A DNA stretch of 64,000 nucleotides, from the NCBI RefSeq assembly GCF_910592395.1, contig NC_088315.1, forward strand, positions 3,102,501-3,166,500, written 5' to 3'. This document shows positions 48,469 to 62,100 of this stretch, in pieces (within the stretch, counting starts at the first letter, position 1; every line of letters begins with the position of its first letter). The position numbers and the translations under genes are program-made. This DNA is from Lineus longissimus. Taxonomy: Eukaryota; Nemertea; Pilidiophora; Heteronemertea; Lineidae. A model generated the notes under the pieces. The model saw only the letters and a program-made list of their open reading frames with translations, ran no database searches and had not been told where the DNA came from.

Positions 48469-48935
48469 TGACGTCAAACCTTTCGGAAATTCCCTCACCT
48501 TATATGGAAGTTAATCTTGGGAATCCCTGAATGACGTCAATCAACGTAATGGATAGATTTCCCCTCAGCTGCAATCCATTCATAATGACAGAAGGGTTCC
48601 CTCACTTTCTTGGGCGTTTTCGGGCATTATATCTGCAGCAATCGCTGAGGCAGGCAGCTGATTCTCTTCAAAACATCCCCAGAAGTGTACATCATAAATT
48701 TCAACTGCAAACACCCACTGGATGCTGAATACGCGCCTCTGAATGAAGTCACGTGACCTAGACGGCGGGTTATTCCAGAACATCCCCAATAGGTCATAGT
48801 TCACGGGGGAATCCTATATAAGCGAGCGCGTCTTCATAGAAATAGAAATCATGTAGTGTTCATTCGGAGCAGATCGTGCATTTTGAGCGAAAATCATTTC
48901 TTGGACTACTCAACATTAGGATTTACCAGAAAAGG
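48469..48935 (+). promoter_or_regulatory. TATA promoter with two CRE sites and a first exon
   Basis: Two perfect CRE octamers TGACGTCA lie at 48469-48476 and 48532-48539, each preceded by GTGAA or CTGAA. A TATA box (CTATATAAGCG, core 48815-48822) follows, and a consensus donor AAAGG|GTAAGT is at 48935/48936. A transcript starting about 30 bp after the TATA box would have a ~90-base non-coding first exon. I could not find its downstream exons with confidence; a possible acceptor at about 50251 (TTTTACAG) opens a short frame ending at 50374. Confidence 0.5.
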
Positions 48936-51900
48936 GTAAGTTTGACCAGTTTAATCATTTTTGAAAGCTTTGCGCTGATGTTTTCTCATTTTTATTGCCA
49001 AGAGTTGAAAAGGGGTTTTCTCATTTTCTGGCGGGAAAATCCCGGGTATCCCTTCTGCTCCATCAGTAAAGCGCTGGTGGCAGACGACCTGAATGTGTGG
49101 GTGGTTACATGGCCGCCATCAGATGCTGACACGTGGAATACAGTCTTCGTGGCAGGAAATTCACCCTCATAATCATTGAGACCAATATTTCACAGTTTTA
49201 TTCGGAAATTATTAATTTTCAACCGTCCTTTTAAGATTTCGCGTTTAACGTTCCTCTACCAAGAGCCAAGCGGCCGAAATTGGTGGGGGGTTTCCCCAAT
49301 AGTGGTCCCACTAAAACCTATATTATCAATGGATTTTACTCACAATTTATATGAATGGAGCAGGTTTCTAACTGAAAATCGTAGCCTATCGCACTATACA
49401 CTGACTCTGGACGCACTCTGTCTCGTCCTTCCCAAAAGGAAAATGTTAGTTTGCCATTGATGATTAGACCTGAGGCATTCATTCTGATCAAACGAATATC
49501 AACTCCCTTTAAATGTAGAGTATAAGTCAACACATCGATGATGAGATGCTAAAAAACCTTGGGTGGTCAAGATTCATTTTGTCATAACTGCAAGTACATG
49601 TATGATACCACATTCACACTTTTCTTGTCATTTCTCTGTGTGACTGACCGACATTGAATCACTTCACTCAGTCTGAAGCTCCCCGGAGTGGTTCCTACCA
49701 GCCCTAAAGTCAAATTTGATGCAATCGTGTTTAAAGGGAGATTATAGACGATACCGTCGAGGTAGGTTTTGATAAGGCTATCAAAGTTTGGTGTCCATAT
49801 GGCATAAATTTACTTATGACAGAAAATGTGCATGATATTCACCGGAAGATTCTTTCTTTAAAATGTGTTAGTGAGAAACTTTGCTGAGGACCTAACCAAA
49901 CAACATGACACGATACTTATCATTATTACACCATATTACACACAAAAAAAATATCACAACTGCGACAGTCACTTTATTGTATAATAAACTCCCATTTGGG
50001 TATGACGGGTTCACCAGCAGGACAAAGTCCCCACTGGGATAGACTTAAAGGTCCAAAGCCTTCGTTAAAAATGGACATTCAGAGTTGAATTTGACTTTGA
50101 ATATATTTGTGTATGATCCCGAATAAATTTATCGACAACAGTGTAGTTTATTGACAGTCACAAAGAGTAAACAGATAGGCCAATTTGGGTGCCAATTGGC
50201 ACTTATCAGTGTACTCTGACATACGTGATATTATTTGTATTTTATTTTACAGAACGGGTCCTGACCGTTCTGACTATAGACGGTTCATTGGGAGGACTTG
50301 TCCCTTGCTTAGGATTAAAGTTCAATTGTGAATCATTTACCCCTCATCGGGGTCAGTTAGAGGACAGCGTCTAGACCAGCAATATCCCTGATTGGAAGGG
50401 CTTTAGGGTTTAGTTAATAGGTCGATTGAGTCGGATTTAAAAACAATGCTTAGTAGAAAAGTCCCAGAACTAGTTCATTTCCGTTTTGGTGCACACGAAA
50501 GAAGGGAAAATCATTATACGATGACAAGACCCATGGTATTCACGGTACCATAAAATCATGGTAGGGTGCATTATACCATGACATAGTACCACATTTCCAT
50601 GATATCATATGCGATGATACAATGTAGCTAGGGTAGCATGCTACCATTATATGGTACCATTCTACCATGTAGTATGGTACCATGTAGTTGTGGTACAACT
50701 ACAATATGGAATCAGGCTTCCATGATGTGGTGCCGTTATGCTATTCAATGGTAGATTTGTATTGTATTGCATTGTAATTTGTTACCATTCTACCACAGAA
50801 TGCTACATACCAACATATTTCCACAAAGTGGTACCATTAAGCCATGATAAGGTACCATAATGCCATGCGCCACATACCATGACCTGATTCTGCCATGATA
50901 TTGAATAATCAACAATGATATGGTGTTGAGTAAGTGGCAAGCCATTGTAAATCAAAATTATCATCAAAAATGATAGAAACATCTACGCCTGATATGACAT
51001 ATCTCATGGTACCACATAACGTTGCTATAACATCATTTGAAATCAAATAAATATCAAAACTGCGTTTTCACATTGCATATGTGTACACCTCTGCCGCCAA
51101 CGCCATGTTGACGCGTTCGATATGATTATATCCCAGTGGTATTTATATCACTTGTGTGGCTGAAATAGCCTGGAAAATCAATATTACCACTTAATAATAT
51201 TGTCCCAATTCGCCAGATGGCAGTGTAGCTGCTTTTATTTGGAGTCTTTAGACTTCTTGTCGCCTTGTCCCCTCAGAAGCACCCAATCAGAAGAGTATTC
51301 CTTCGGTTCACCACCGTACTGCACCAATACCTCTGATCTTTTGATAAGAACAAGGAGGGTTTTTTTCATCCAAAATAAAACTTCTTTGATAAGACCCTTC
51401 CGACCTCTTATTCTGTCACTGAGAGCCATTTATAATTTTAAAAGGGGAATTTCCATCTGTACTCTCGTGTGTCCCCGAGATACTTTTGCAGACGCTCGTC
51501 ACTAGGTACGTGACCCCACAGGTTAACGAACTGCAACCATCCACCCCCGCGCTGCTATCGAGTGCGATACAGCTCCCTTGATAAGAAAATCAGAAAATAG
51601 CAATAATTTACAATCCCATCTGCTCGGTGGGAGAAAATTCTTTTTCTTTTTCGTGAACGTCGTGTCCTCCACTAATTGGTTGACTAGTTTGGAAGAGCAA
51701 AAGGGGAGAGGTATCACAGATTTTTCAGTTTAATTGTGATAAAAGTTCGGCTCAAAAGTCGGAGTGTTCTGTCCAAGCATAAAGATGCGTTATGTAGGAA
51801 AGAAAGAATAAATCGTCATTGCGACACAGGATAGCGTTTGATTTTAATTTCCATCCATCATGAATCGGTCCAACGAGGACCAAGTCATTACCTGAAGTAG

Positions 51901-52636
51901 TCCGGGATAACATCTCTTTAAGAGGAATCGCTGCCCATTTGACAGGCCATTCTGCGTGTTAGAATAGAATGTGCTCGCTTCACCTTATGATGTTCAAATA
52001 ACAGGCCTAGGATTTATACTATTTGTCACTGGTTACGGACGTAATATTCGGTCAGCCGACCAATGGCCTTACGGTCTGCCCACTCACTTTACTCCCGTCA
52101 TGGTCTGACAATGTTCTTTAGACATTCCACACATATCTTTCAAATACCTAAGCTGCAATTTGATTATTTTACGTTTTTGACATTCACGATCCCGCGCGGT
52201 ATGTGGGTCACCTGACGACCCGAAGCGAGAACCTACGTCATAGTTGTAAAGTTGATAGTAACGTAAGTTGTATTCGTATCAATGAATGACCTATATGTCA
52301 AGTCCATGTCAATATAACTTGATGTAAAATAGACAAGAATCATACACGTAATTTCTATAAAATGTATTGCATTTTATGTCCAAGTTTCTTGAAATGATTG
52401 CGGCTTGGGGAACAATGGCCTGCATGGATTTCATGATATGTCATAATGAAGAATAATTCCTGACACTGTCGTATCACCAGCTGGTACCATTGGGTTTTTC
52501 GTCAGTTCACATTTTACAGGACACTGGTGGTGAAGACGGTTACGTTTACAGGTAGGTTCGTAGTGTTTTTGAGGCATTTTCTCATTAAATAATTTTGCCA
52601 ATTTTACCCCGTTATCACTTTATGGCAATTCACTGC
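48936..52636. other. Intergenic or intronic, with an ATGGTA/TACCAT-rich segment
   Basis: If the promoter at 48469-48935 is real, this stretch is intron. No coding exon is supported. The interval 50525-50930 is strongly enriched in TACCAT and its complement, described separately. A fragment CAGGTAGGTTCGTA near 52551 resembles the ends of the 36.9-kb MITE. Confidence 0.35.
50525..50930. repeat. Degenerate ATGGTA/TACCAT-rich repeat tract
   Basis: GGTACCAT, ACCATG, TACCAT and the complements recur every 10-25 bp on both strands without a fixed period, alternating in orientation. It looks like a decayed simple satellite or a cluster of short palindromes. Confidence 0.6.
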
Positions 52637-55600
52637 CTTAATATGTAAAGTCAAGGACTTAGTGAGCCCCCCTTTAGGTCGGGGGAGCTCCCCCGAACCC
52701 CCCTACGAGCATATGTTAAGTGCAAGCTCTAACAACTACAGCTGTTACAATGGGGGGACACCCCCCAAACCCCCCTCCGTCGACATAGGTTTTTACCAGT
52801 GCGTTGGGGGGAAGCTCCCCCCAAACCCCCCCCCCCCGGTGGACAGTCAACTAGCCCTTCTGTGTCATACTGCTGGAGGGGGGGGGTGCGATGGGACCAT
52901 CCATATAGTTCCTTCCGACACATTTTTGTTTTGGTAATGTTATACATTGTGATTGTCCTTATTCACGGGAATCGGGCGTTTCCAGTGATATACGACACTT
53001 AAATGGATTGTCCTCATGCATTCACTTTGGAAACGCATTTTAAAATAGATGTTACGTCCTGTTAATGGGGCACGTCATCATCGCGTACATTTGGGAAAAA
53101 CTCCCTAACGAGACCGGAGCAGCCGGCTGAAAGTAGTTTAATTATTGGCCGCTAGGGTGCAGAATGTACGCCGCTCACCCGAATTTTTCACGCAACTATA
53201 GCTGAATAGAGCTAGTTCTTGTTTGTGATTCAATTTGATACTTCAGATTTGGGCAGTAGACCAATATAACTTAGTCGTCAGTGTGGTTTTAAGCAGGGAA
53301 AACGTATTTGTTTTTCTTTAAGTGCCTTTTTTGGACGGGTGTGTGCGATTGTTTTGTTTATGTCACGTGACCTCGACCATGTCGACACAAAATTGATATA
53401 AAACCACCTTTTCTGTCATTATTTATGACGGATATTTCTCTAATAAAAATATCAATATAATTGGCCAATTTCTTAGGCATATGTAGCGAATTCCCATGAA
53501 GATTTAAATTAGATGTTCTCGTAACCTGTTACAACCTTCTGATTTATAATTCAGCGCTACAACTGGTCTGATTTATTTATTCAGCGCCATTTTGAAAAAC
53601 CAAAAAAAATTGTTTGTTGGATATACAATATTTACTCTCTTTATTTCACTTCATTTACATTATATACTCCCGCACACACGTGTATCTTAAGAGCCCCTCC
53701 TAAAGGGGGTCTTAATATGTAAAGTCAAGGACTTAGTGAGCCCCCCTTTAGGTCGGGGGAGCTCCCCCGAACCCCCCTACGAGCATATGTTAAGTGCAAG
53801 CTCTAACAACTACAGCTGTTACAATGGGGGGGACACCCCCCCAAACCCCCCTCCGTCGACATAGGTTTTTACCAGTGCGTTGGGGGGAAGCTCCCCCCAA
53901 ACCCCCCCCCCCCGGTGGACAGTCAACTAGCCCTTCTGTGTCATACTGCTGGACGGGGGGGTGCGATGGGACCATCCATATAGTTCCTTCCGACACATTT
54001 TTGTTTTGGTAATGTAATACATTTTGATTGTCCTTATTCACGGGAATCGGGCATTTCCAGTGATATACGACACAAATGGGTTGTCCTTATGCATTCACGA
54101 TGGAAACGCATTTTAAAATAGATGTTACGTCCTGTTAATGGGGCACGTCATCATCGCGTACATTTGGGAAAAACTCCCTAACGAGACCGGAGCAGACAGC
54201 TGAAAGTAGTTTATTTTTTGGCCGCTAGGGTGCAGAATGTACGCCGCTCACCCGAATTTTTCACGCAACTATAGCTGAATAGAGCTAGTTCTAGTTTGTG
54301 ATTCATTTTGATACTTCAGATTTAGGCAGTAGACCAATATAACTTAGTCGTCAGTGTGGTTTTAAGCAGAGAAAACGTATTTGTTTTTCTTAAAGTGCCT
54401 TTTTCGGACGGGTGTGTGCGATTGTTTTGTTTATGTCACGTGACCTCGACCATGTCGACACAAAATTGATATAAAACCACCTTTTCTGTCATTATTTATG
54501 ACGGATATTTCTCTAATAAAAATATCAATATGATTGGCCAATTTCTTAGGCATATGTAGCGAATTCCCATGAAGATTTAAATTAGATGTTCTCGTAACCT
54601 GTTACAACTGGTCTGATTTATAATTCAGCGCTACAACTGGTCTGATTTATTTATTCAGCGCCATTTTGAAAAACCAAAAAAAATTGTTTGTTGGATATAC
54701 AATATTTACTCTCTTTATTTCACTTCATTTACATTATTATACTCCCGCACACACGTGTATCTTAAGAGCCCCTCCTAAAGGGGGTCTTAATATGTAAAGT
54801 CAAGGACTTAGTGAGCCCCCCTTTAGGTCGGGGGAGCTCCCCCGAACCCCCCTACGAGCATATGTTAAGTGCAAGCTCTAACAACTACAGCTGTTACAAT
54901 GGGGGGACACCCCCCAAACCCCCCTCCGTCGACATAGGTTTTTACCAGTGCGTTGGGGGGAAGCTCCCCCCAAACCCCCCCCCCCCCCCCCCGAGTGGAC
55001 AGTCAACTAGCCCTTCTGTGTCATACTGCTGGAGGGGGGGTGCGATGGGACCATCCATATAGTTCCTTCCGACACATTTTTGTTTTGGTAATGTAATACA
55101 TTGTGATTGTCCTTATTCACGGGAATCGGGCGTTTCCAGTGATATACGACACTTAAATGGATTGTCCTCATGCATTCACTTTGGAAACGCATTTTAAAAT
55201 AGACGTTACGTCCTGTTAATGGGGCACGTCATCATCGCGTACATTTGGGAAAAACTCCCTAACGAGACCGGAGCAGACAGCTGAAAGTAGTTTAATTATT
55301 GGCCGCTAGGGTGCAGAATGTACGCCGCTCACCCGAATTTTTCACGCAACTATAGCTGAATAGAGCTAGTTCTAGTTTGTGATTCATTTTGATACTTCAG
55401 ATTTGGGCAGTAGACCAATATAACTTAGTCGTCAGTGTGGTTTTAAGCAGGGAAAACGTATTTGTTTTTCTTAAAGTGCCTTTTTTGGACGGGTGTGTGC
55501 GATTGTTTTGTTTATGTCACGTGACCTCGACCATGTCGACACAAAATTGATATAAAACCACCTTTTCTGTCATTATTTATGACGGATATTTCTCTAATAA

Positions 55601-58600
55601 AAATATCAATATAATTGGCCAATTTCTTAGGCATATGTAGCGAATTCCCATGAAGATTTAAATTAGATGTTCTCGTAACCTGTTACAACTGGTCTGATTT
55701 ATAATTCAGCGCTACAACTGGTCTGATTTATTTATTCAGCGCCATTTTGAAAAACCAAAAAAAAATGTTTGTTGGATATACAATAATTACTCTCTTTATT
55801 TCTCTTCATTTACAATATATACTCCCGCACACACGTGTATCTTAAGAGCCCCTCCTAAAGGGGGTCTTAATATGTAAAGTCAAGGACTTAGTGAGCCCCC
55901 CTTTAGGTCGGGGGAGCTCCCCCGAACCCCCCTACGAGCATATGTTAAGTGCAAGCTCTAACAACTACAGCTGTTACAATGGGGGGGACACCCCCCCCCC
56001 AAACCCCCCTCCGTCGACATAGGTTTTTACCAGTGCGTTGGGGGGAAGCTCCCCCAACCCCCCCCCCCCCGGTGGACAGTCAACTAGCCCTTCTGTGTCA
56101 TACTGCTGGAGGGGGGGGGGGTGCGATGGGACCATCCATATAGTAATTATAGTTCCTTCCGACACATTTTTGTTTTGGTAATGTAATACATTGTGATTGT
56201 CCTTATTCACGGGAATCGGGCGTTTCCAGTGATATACGACACTTAAATGGATTGTCCTCGTGCATTCACTTTGGAAACGCATTTTAAAATAGATGTTGCG
56301 TCATCATCGCGTACATTTGGGAAAAACTCCCTAACGAGACCGGAGCAGACAGCTGAAAGTAGTTTAATTATTGGCCGCTAGGGTGCAGAATGTACGCCGC
56401 TCACCCGAATTTTTCACGCAACTATAGCTGAATAGAGCTAGTTCTAGTTTGTTATTCATTTTGATACTTCAGATTTGGGCAGTAGACCAATATAACTTAG
56501 TCGTCAGTGTGGTTTTAAGCAGGGAAAACGTATTTGTTTTTCTTAAAGTGCCTTTTTTGGACGGGTGTGTGCGATTGTTTTGTTTATGTCACGTGACCTC
56601 GACCATGTAGACACAAAATTGATATAAAACCACCTTTTCTGTCATTATTTATGACGGATATTTCTCTAATAAAAATATCAATATAATTGGCCAATTTCTT
56701 AGGCATATGTAGCGAATTCCCATGAAGATTTAAATTAGATGTTCTCGTAACCTGTTACAACTGGTCTGATTTATAATTCAGCGCTACAACTGGTCTGATT
56801 TATTTATTCAGCGCCATTTTGAAAAACCAAAAAAAATTGTTTGTTGGATATACAATATTTACTCTCTTTATTTCACTTCATTTACATTATATACTCCCGC
56901 ACACACGTGTATCTTAAGAGCCCCTCCTAAGAGGGGGGCTTAATATGTAAAGTCAAGGACTTAGTGAGCCCCCCTTTAGGTCGGCGGAGCTCCCCCGAAC
57001 CCCCCTACGAGCATATGTTAAGTGCAAGCTCTAACAACTACAGCTGTTACAATGGGGGGACACCCCCCAAACCCCCCTCCGTCGACATAGGTTTTTACCA
57101 GTGCGTTGGGGGGAAGCTCCCCCCAACCCCCCCCCCCCCCCCGGTGGACAGTCAACTAGCCCTTCTGTGTCATACTGCTGGAGGGGGGGGTGCGATGGGA
57201 CCATCCATATAGGTCCTTCCGACACATTTTTGTTTTGGTAATGTAATACATTGTGATTGTCCTTATTCACGGGAATCGGGCGTTTCCAGTGATATACGAC
57301 ACTTAAATGGATTGTCCTCATGCATTCACTTTGGAAACGCATTTTAAAATAGATGTTACGTCCTGTTAATGGGGCACGTCATCATCGCGCACATTTGGGA
57401 AAAACTCCCTAACGAGACCGGAGCAGACGGCTGAAAGTAGTTTAATTATTGGCCGCTAGGGTGCAGAATGTACGCCGCTCACCCGAATTTTTCACGCAAC
57501 TATTGCTGAATAGAGCTAGTTCTAGTTTGTGATTCAATTTGATACTTCAGATTTGGGCAGTAGACCAATATAACTTAGTCGTCAGTGTGGTTTTAAGCAG
57601 GGAAAACGTATTTGTTTTTCTTAAAGTGCCTTTTTTGGACGGGTGTGTGCGATTGTTTTGTTTATGTCACGTGACCTCGACCATGTCGACACAAAATTGA
57701 TATAAAACCACCTTTTCTGTCATTATTTATGACGGATATTTCTCTAATAAAAATATGAATATAATTGGCCGATTTCTTAGGCATATGTAGCGAATTCCCA
57801 TGAAGATTTAAATTAGATGTTCTCGTAACCTGTTACAACTGGTCTGATTTATAATTCAGCGCTACAACTGGTCTGATTTATTTATTCAGCGCCATTTTGA
57901 AAAACCAAAAAAAATTGTTTGTTGGATATACAATATTTACTCTCTTTATTTCACTTCATTTACATTATATACTCCCGCACACACGTGTATCTTAAGAGCC
58001 CCTCCTAAAGGGGGTCTTAATATGTAAAGTCAAGGACTTAGTGAGCCCCCCTTTAGGTCGGGGGAGCTCCCCCGAACCCCCCTACGAGCATATGTTAAGT
58101 GCAAGCTCTAACAACTACAGCTGTTACAATGGGGGGACACCCCCAAACCCCCCTCCGTCGACATAGGTTTTTACCAGTGCGTTGGGGGGAAGCTCCCCCC
58201 AAACCCCCCCGGTGGACAGTCAACTAGCCCTTCTGTGTCATACTGCTGGAGGGGGGGGGGGGGGTGCGATGGGACCATCCATATAGTAATTATAGTTCCT
58301 TCCGACACATTTTTGTTTTGGTAATGTAATACATTGTGATTGTCCTTATTCACGGGAATCGGGCGTTTCCAGTGATATACGACACTTAAATGGATTGTCC
58401 TCATGCATTCACTTTGGAAACGCATTTTAAAATAGATGTTACGTCCTGTTAATGGGGCACGTCATCATCGCGTACATTTGGGAAAAACTCCCTAACGAGA
58501 CCGGAGCAGACGGCTGAAAGTAGTTTAATTATTGGCCGCTAGGGTTCAGAATGTCGCTCACCCGAATTTTTCACGCAACTTTTGCTAAATAGAGCTAGTT

Positions 58601-59111
58601 CTAGTTTGTAATTCATTTTGATACTTCAGATTTGGGTAGTAGACTAAAATAACTTAGTCGTCAGTGTGGTTTTAAGCAGGAAAAACGTATTTGTTTTTCT
58701 TAAAGTGCCTTTTTTGGACGGGTCTGTGCGATTGTTTTGTTTATGTCACGACTCACGTGACCTCGACCATGTCGACACAAAATTGAAATAGGGCCTAAAC
58801 CACCCTTTTCTGTCATTATTTAGGACGGATATTTCTCTAATAAAAATATTAATGTAATTGACCAATTTTTAAGGCATATGTAGCGAATTCCCACGAAGAT
58901 TTAAATTAGATGTTCTCGTAACCTGTTACAACTGGTCTGATTTATAATTCAGCGCTACAACTGGTCTGATTTATTTATTCAGCGCCATTTTGAAAAACCA
59001 AAAAAAAATGTTTGTTGGATATACAATATTTACTCTCTTTATTTCACTTCATTTACATTATATACTCCCGCACACACGTGTATCTTAAGAGCCCCTCCTA
59101 AAGGGGGTCTT
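52637..59111 (+). repeat. Tandem array of six ~1.08-kb units
   Basis: Units begin at TTAATATGTAAAGTCAAGG: 52638, 53712, 54787, 55867, 56940 and 58017, spacings 1074, 1075, 1080, 1073 and 1077, with the last unit ending near 59111. Each unit contains, in order: a left arm CCCCCTTTAGG (52668-52678 in unit 1); three G/C hairpin modules; a truncated GGTCTC transposon end; ~590 bp of unrelated sequence with GTCACGTGACCTCGACC and two copies of ACAACTGGTCTGATTTAT; and a right arm CCTAAAGGGGG (53699-53709), inverse of the left arm. TTA stands at both array edges and all junctions. No credible gene is present; the 70-100 codon frames change with poly-C/poly-G length. Confidence 0.97.
52967..58502 (+). 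mobile_element. Truncated GGTCTC-family right ends embedded in each array unit
   Basis: In each unit a ~149-bp segment starting GGGAATCGGGC and ending AAAAACTCCCTAACGAGACC matches the right end of the complete element at 33537-33683. The GAGACC ends are at 53115, 54188, 55269, 56341, 57419 and 58502. No left end occurs in the unit, so a broken copy was present before amplification. Unit 4 lacks 18 bp between two ACGTC direct repeats (about 56297). Confidence 0.9.
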
Positions 59112-62100
59112 ATAAGGGCAATGGTGATATTTCATAGGCCAAGTTCAAGGTCTCCGAGATGGAGAAATGTTAAAAATGAAAAAAAATAACTGGATTTTCC
59201 GCCGGAAAAGAATAACCATGAATTTAAGTTGTTCAATGCAAAATATGCAGTGGGCGTTTATCAATCTAAAATAGCGAGGAGTCATTTGTCTTTATTTTGT
59301 AGAAAGAATTCTCAGCTTGCCGGGTTAGAATGGGAAGATGCTTAACAAGCAGTAAGGGCAATAGTAAAACTGAAAAACAGTCAATTTTTCTCAGCTCCCA
59401 TACAGCTATAGATCTTTCCTACGGTTACGTAAACTCAGGAAGGAGAGGCATCAACCACTAACCAACAAAATTCCAAATTTTTGGGACAATGTCACAACCA
59501 CAGGTCTGATATTGTCAGAGCATGAAACCATGACTTCATGATTTCTGACATTGATGGTACTAAATAACACAATAGACCAAATATGATACAATATAAAAAA
59601 TAAAACAACACTTAAAAAGTGTGGGGGCGAAATTTCGGTGCTGGCAAAGACGATCTCATTTTATTTGGCCGGAATACGACGTGGGAACCGTTGTATGAAA
59701 CCAGCTATAATATTGTCCCCGAGGCTTCAAAGACTGCCCACTCGTCTTCGACACAAATCATCAGATAACCGCCGCATTTGACAAGCACCAGTCATCATTC
59801 ATCCCAGTGTCTTCTTAACCATCAAAAATTCACGATGAGACCAAAGAGTCCTGTCATGTATACAGTCGCCCTGGTCGCCCTGGATCCACAGGGTCTACTC
59901 TAATGAATGGCAATCTTATCGGTCAAATATACCCGCCAGTGAGATTTCGAATAAATGAGGAATCAAAGCTGGTTCTCTCCAACCTATTCTCAATTTTTAA
60001 ATGGCTGTGTCACCCATTGGGCCATTGATAGTCCATCTAGTGTGGGGCTATATACCCACCGCTCCCGGCAAAGAGGGTCTCACTGAATGAGTGAAGCTTG
60101 ATATAGTGTGTGACTAAAGGAGTAGATGAACGCCATCATACCGGAAGTGCGCAGTCAAACTTGAAATTGACTTCATTTTGCAACGAGGCCCTCTCTCTAT
60201 CCAGATGCCTCCAGCAAACTGCATCCCATACTCCGGCGCAGTGATAGTAGTAGTGTGGTGAGGCGGTCCTACTGTATCATGTGCTTGAATATTATATCTG
60301 TTTTGGAAAATGACTCCGTCCCAACTGCCCCAGAGAGCTAGCTTGTTTACGCCTGTCTCGACAGCTTGGTCATTGCGTCAACACCAACATCTGTCGCATC
60401 TCTCACTCTATAAATAATCAAATCAATTCCCTTGACTATATCACAATGGATATATTAGTTATATTGACCATAGCTGTCGATGCCTTCAACCACTAACAGC
60501 GTGTTGACTAACAGTCCAACAATGGAAAAATGGACAGTGTCTCAAAATCATGAACAAACTGGTTTGAATTGCCTAGCGGTTGATTAGACTAAATTTTCTT
60601 GAGGTTTTTTCTCAGAAATTCCGTCATGATATACATTAATTCCAATGTGATTTCTAAAGCAAGAACCATAGAACCATCCTCTTTGAATGCTTAACATCAT
60701 TGCATATCCAGATTTGTGGCTAAAACGGCATTGCGTAATGACAGTGCACGATGGACAGGCTTCTAATTTTGCAGCCAATTTTTGAAAATGACCTCAAAAT
60801 ATGTTTTATAGACATTTGTATTTTTTTTAAAATTACCTCTTATTATAATTTATTGGCATTTTTTATTATCGCACTATCAGTTAAAACCCTACTATTCCCC
60901 ACTTGACGCTGTAGTGTAATCAGGCCCCTAAGAGTTACAGCCGCGATCGCCACCTGTTGCCAATATCAGAACCATCGACCCCCGGGCGAGGATTGCTATA
61001 CACATACTTCATGCAGTCAGAGTAGGAGTTAGTATTTTGGATGACTTTATACCCTGAAGGTCTTAGACACTGAATGAATTAATGGTTCCATCCATAAAAC
61101 GAACCATCTCACCAAAAGAGACCCAAAAAAACACTAGTAAGTGTAGACCCTATTTCATTAAAGCTCTTTTGTCTAGATTCTTCTTGGATTGAAACTGACA
61201 TTACCTATGACCTATACGTCATCAAAGAACAATAGATTTACACCGTAATTGAGGCGGAGGTAGGCGTTATTGAGTAGTCAAGAGTTGGCGTTTTGTTAAA
61301 AAATAATGATTTTCTTTAAAGTGCATCTACCATGATCTTTCAGTGAGGTAAGCTTACAATATAGGTTACTGACATTTCGCGTGACCTTAGTTGCATGATC
61401 AATCACAATGTGTGCATGGTTTTTCTGAATTGCAGGTATTGTTTTAAGTTGATTGAAATGTCAATGCTGATATTGGCCTGCAACTTGTTTTACTAGGTGG
61501 CAGCACTTGTAAACTGGAAATTAACGACGAAAGGTCAAACAAACATTTCTAACGCAGAATCTTGAGTAAAATTTAAGATAACTTACTTTGCATTATCTAG
61601 TTAAAAGTGTACTTCGTGTAGTAGGAACCCAGAAGATTTGCTCGAATGTTGCCGTGAAGTCAAAAACCTCATGAAGTATATGCCAACCTTGCCAAAAACT
61701 TACCCCTGTTTTATTCATGCCGAGTGTCCGCTTTGCAAAAACACCATATCTGCTGAAAATGCAAGGAATGCTGATACGTATTCCTGATAAGAAAAACATT
61801 GTGTAGGATCGACTGCATGTATTAGTCTTTTTGATTCATCATAAATACCACAGTTTTCTTTCATTTTCGCGGTCGCTCTTGATAGAAATGAAAACATTAA
61901 GAAGCAAAAACCTGTCACTTTTTGCCCTTTATCATGTGTTCGTTATCTTTCTTTTCGGGGATAAAGATGGCAAAAATATAATCCTTAATTCGCAAAAGGC
62001 AAAGAATCATAATTCCATCCGTGATCCCGATGAAGGTGATTTCACGTGAGTCACCTGTTGGACGTCCTTATAAGGTTGCTAAGTTTGTTTCAGTCGAGAT

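Noticed and set aside
52662-58425. Repeated 60-103 codon frames with GG-PPKPP motifs in each array unit
   Set aside because: They come from G/C hairpin modules; frame shifts between units follow homopolymer length, so they are not conserved proteins.
52637-59111. CRISPR-like or rDNA spacer array
   Set aside because: Units are ~1.08 kb without spacers, no rRNA sequence is present, and the host is eukaryotic.
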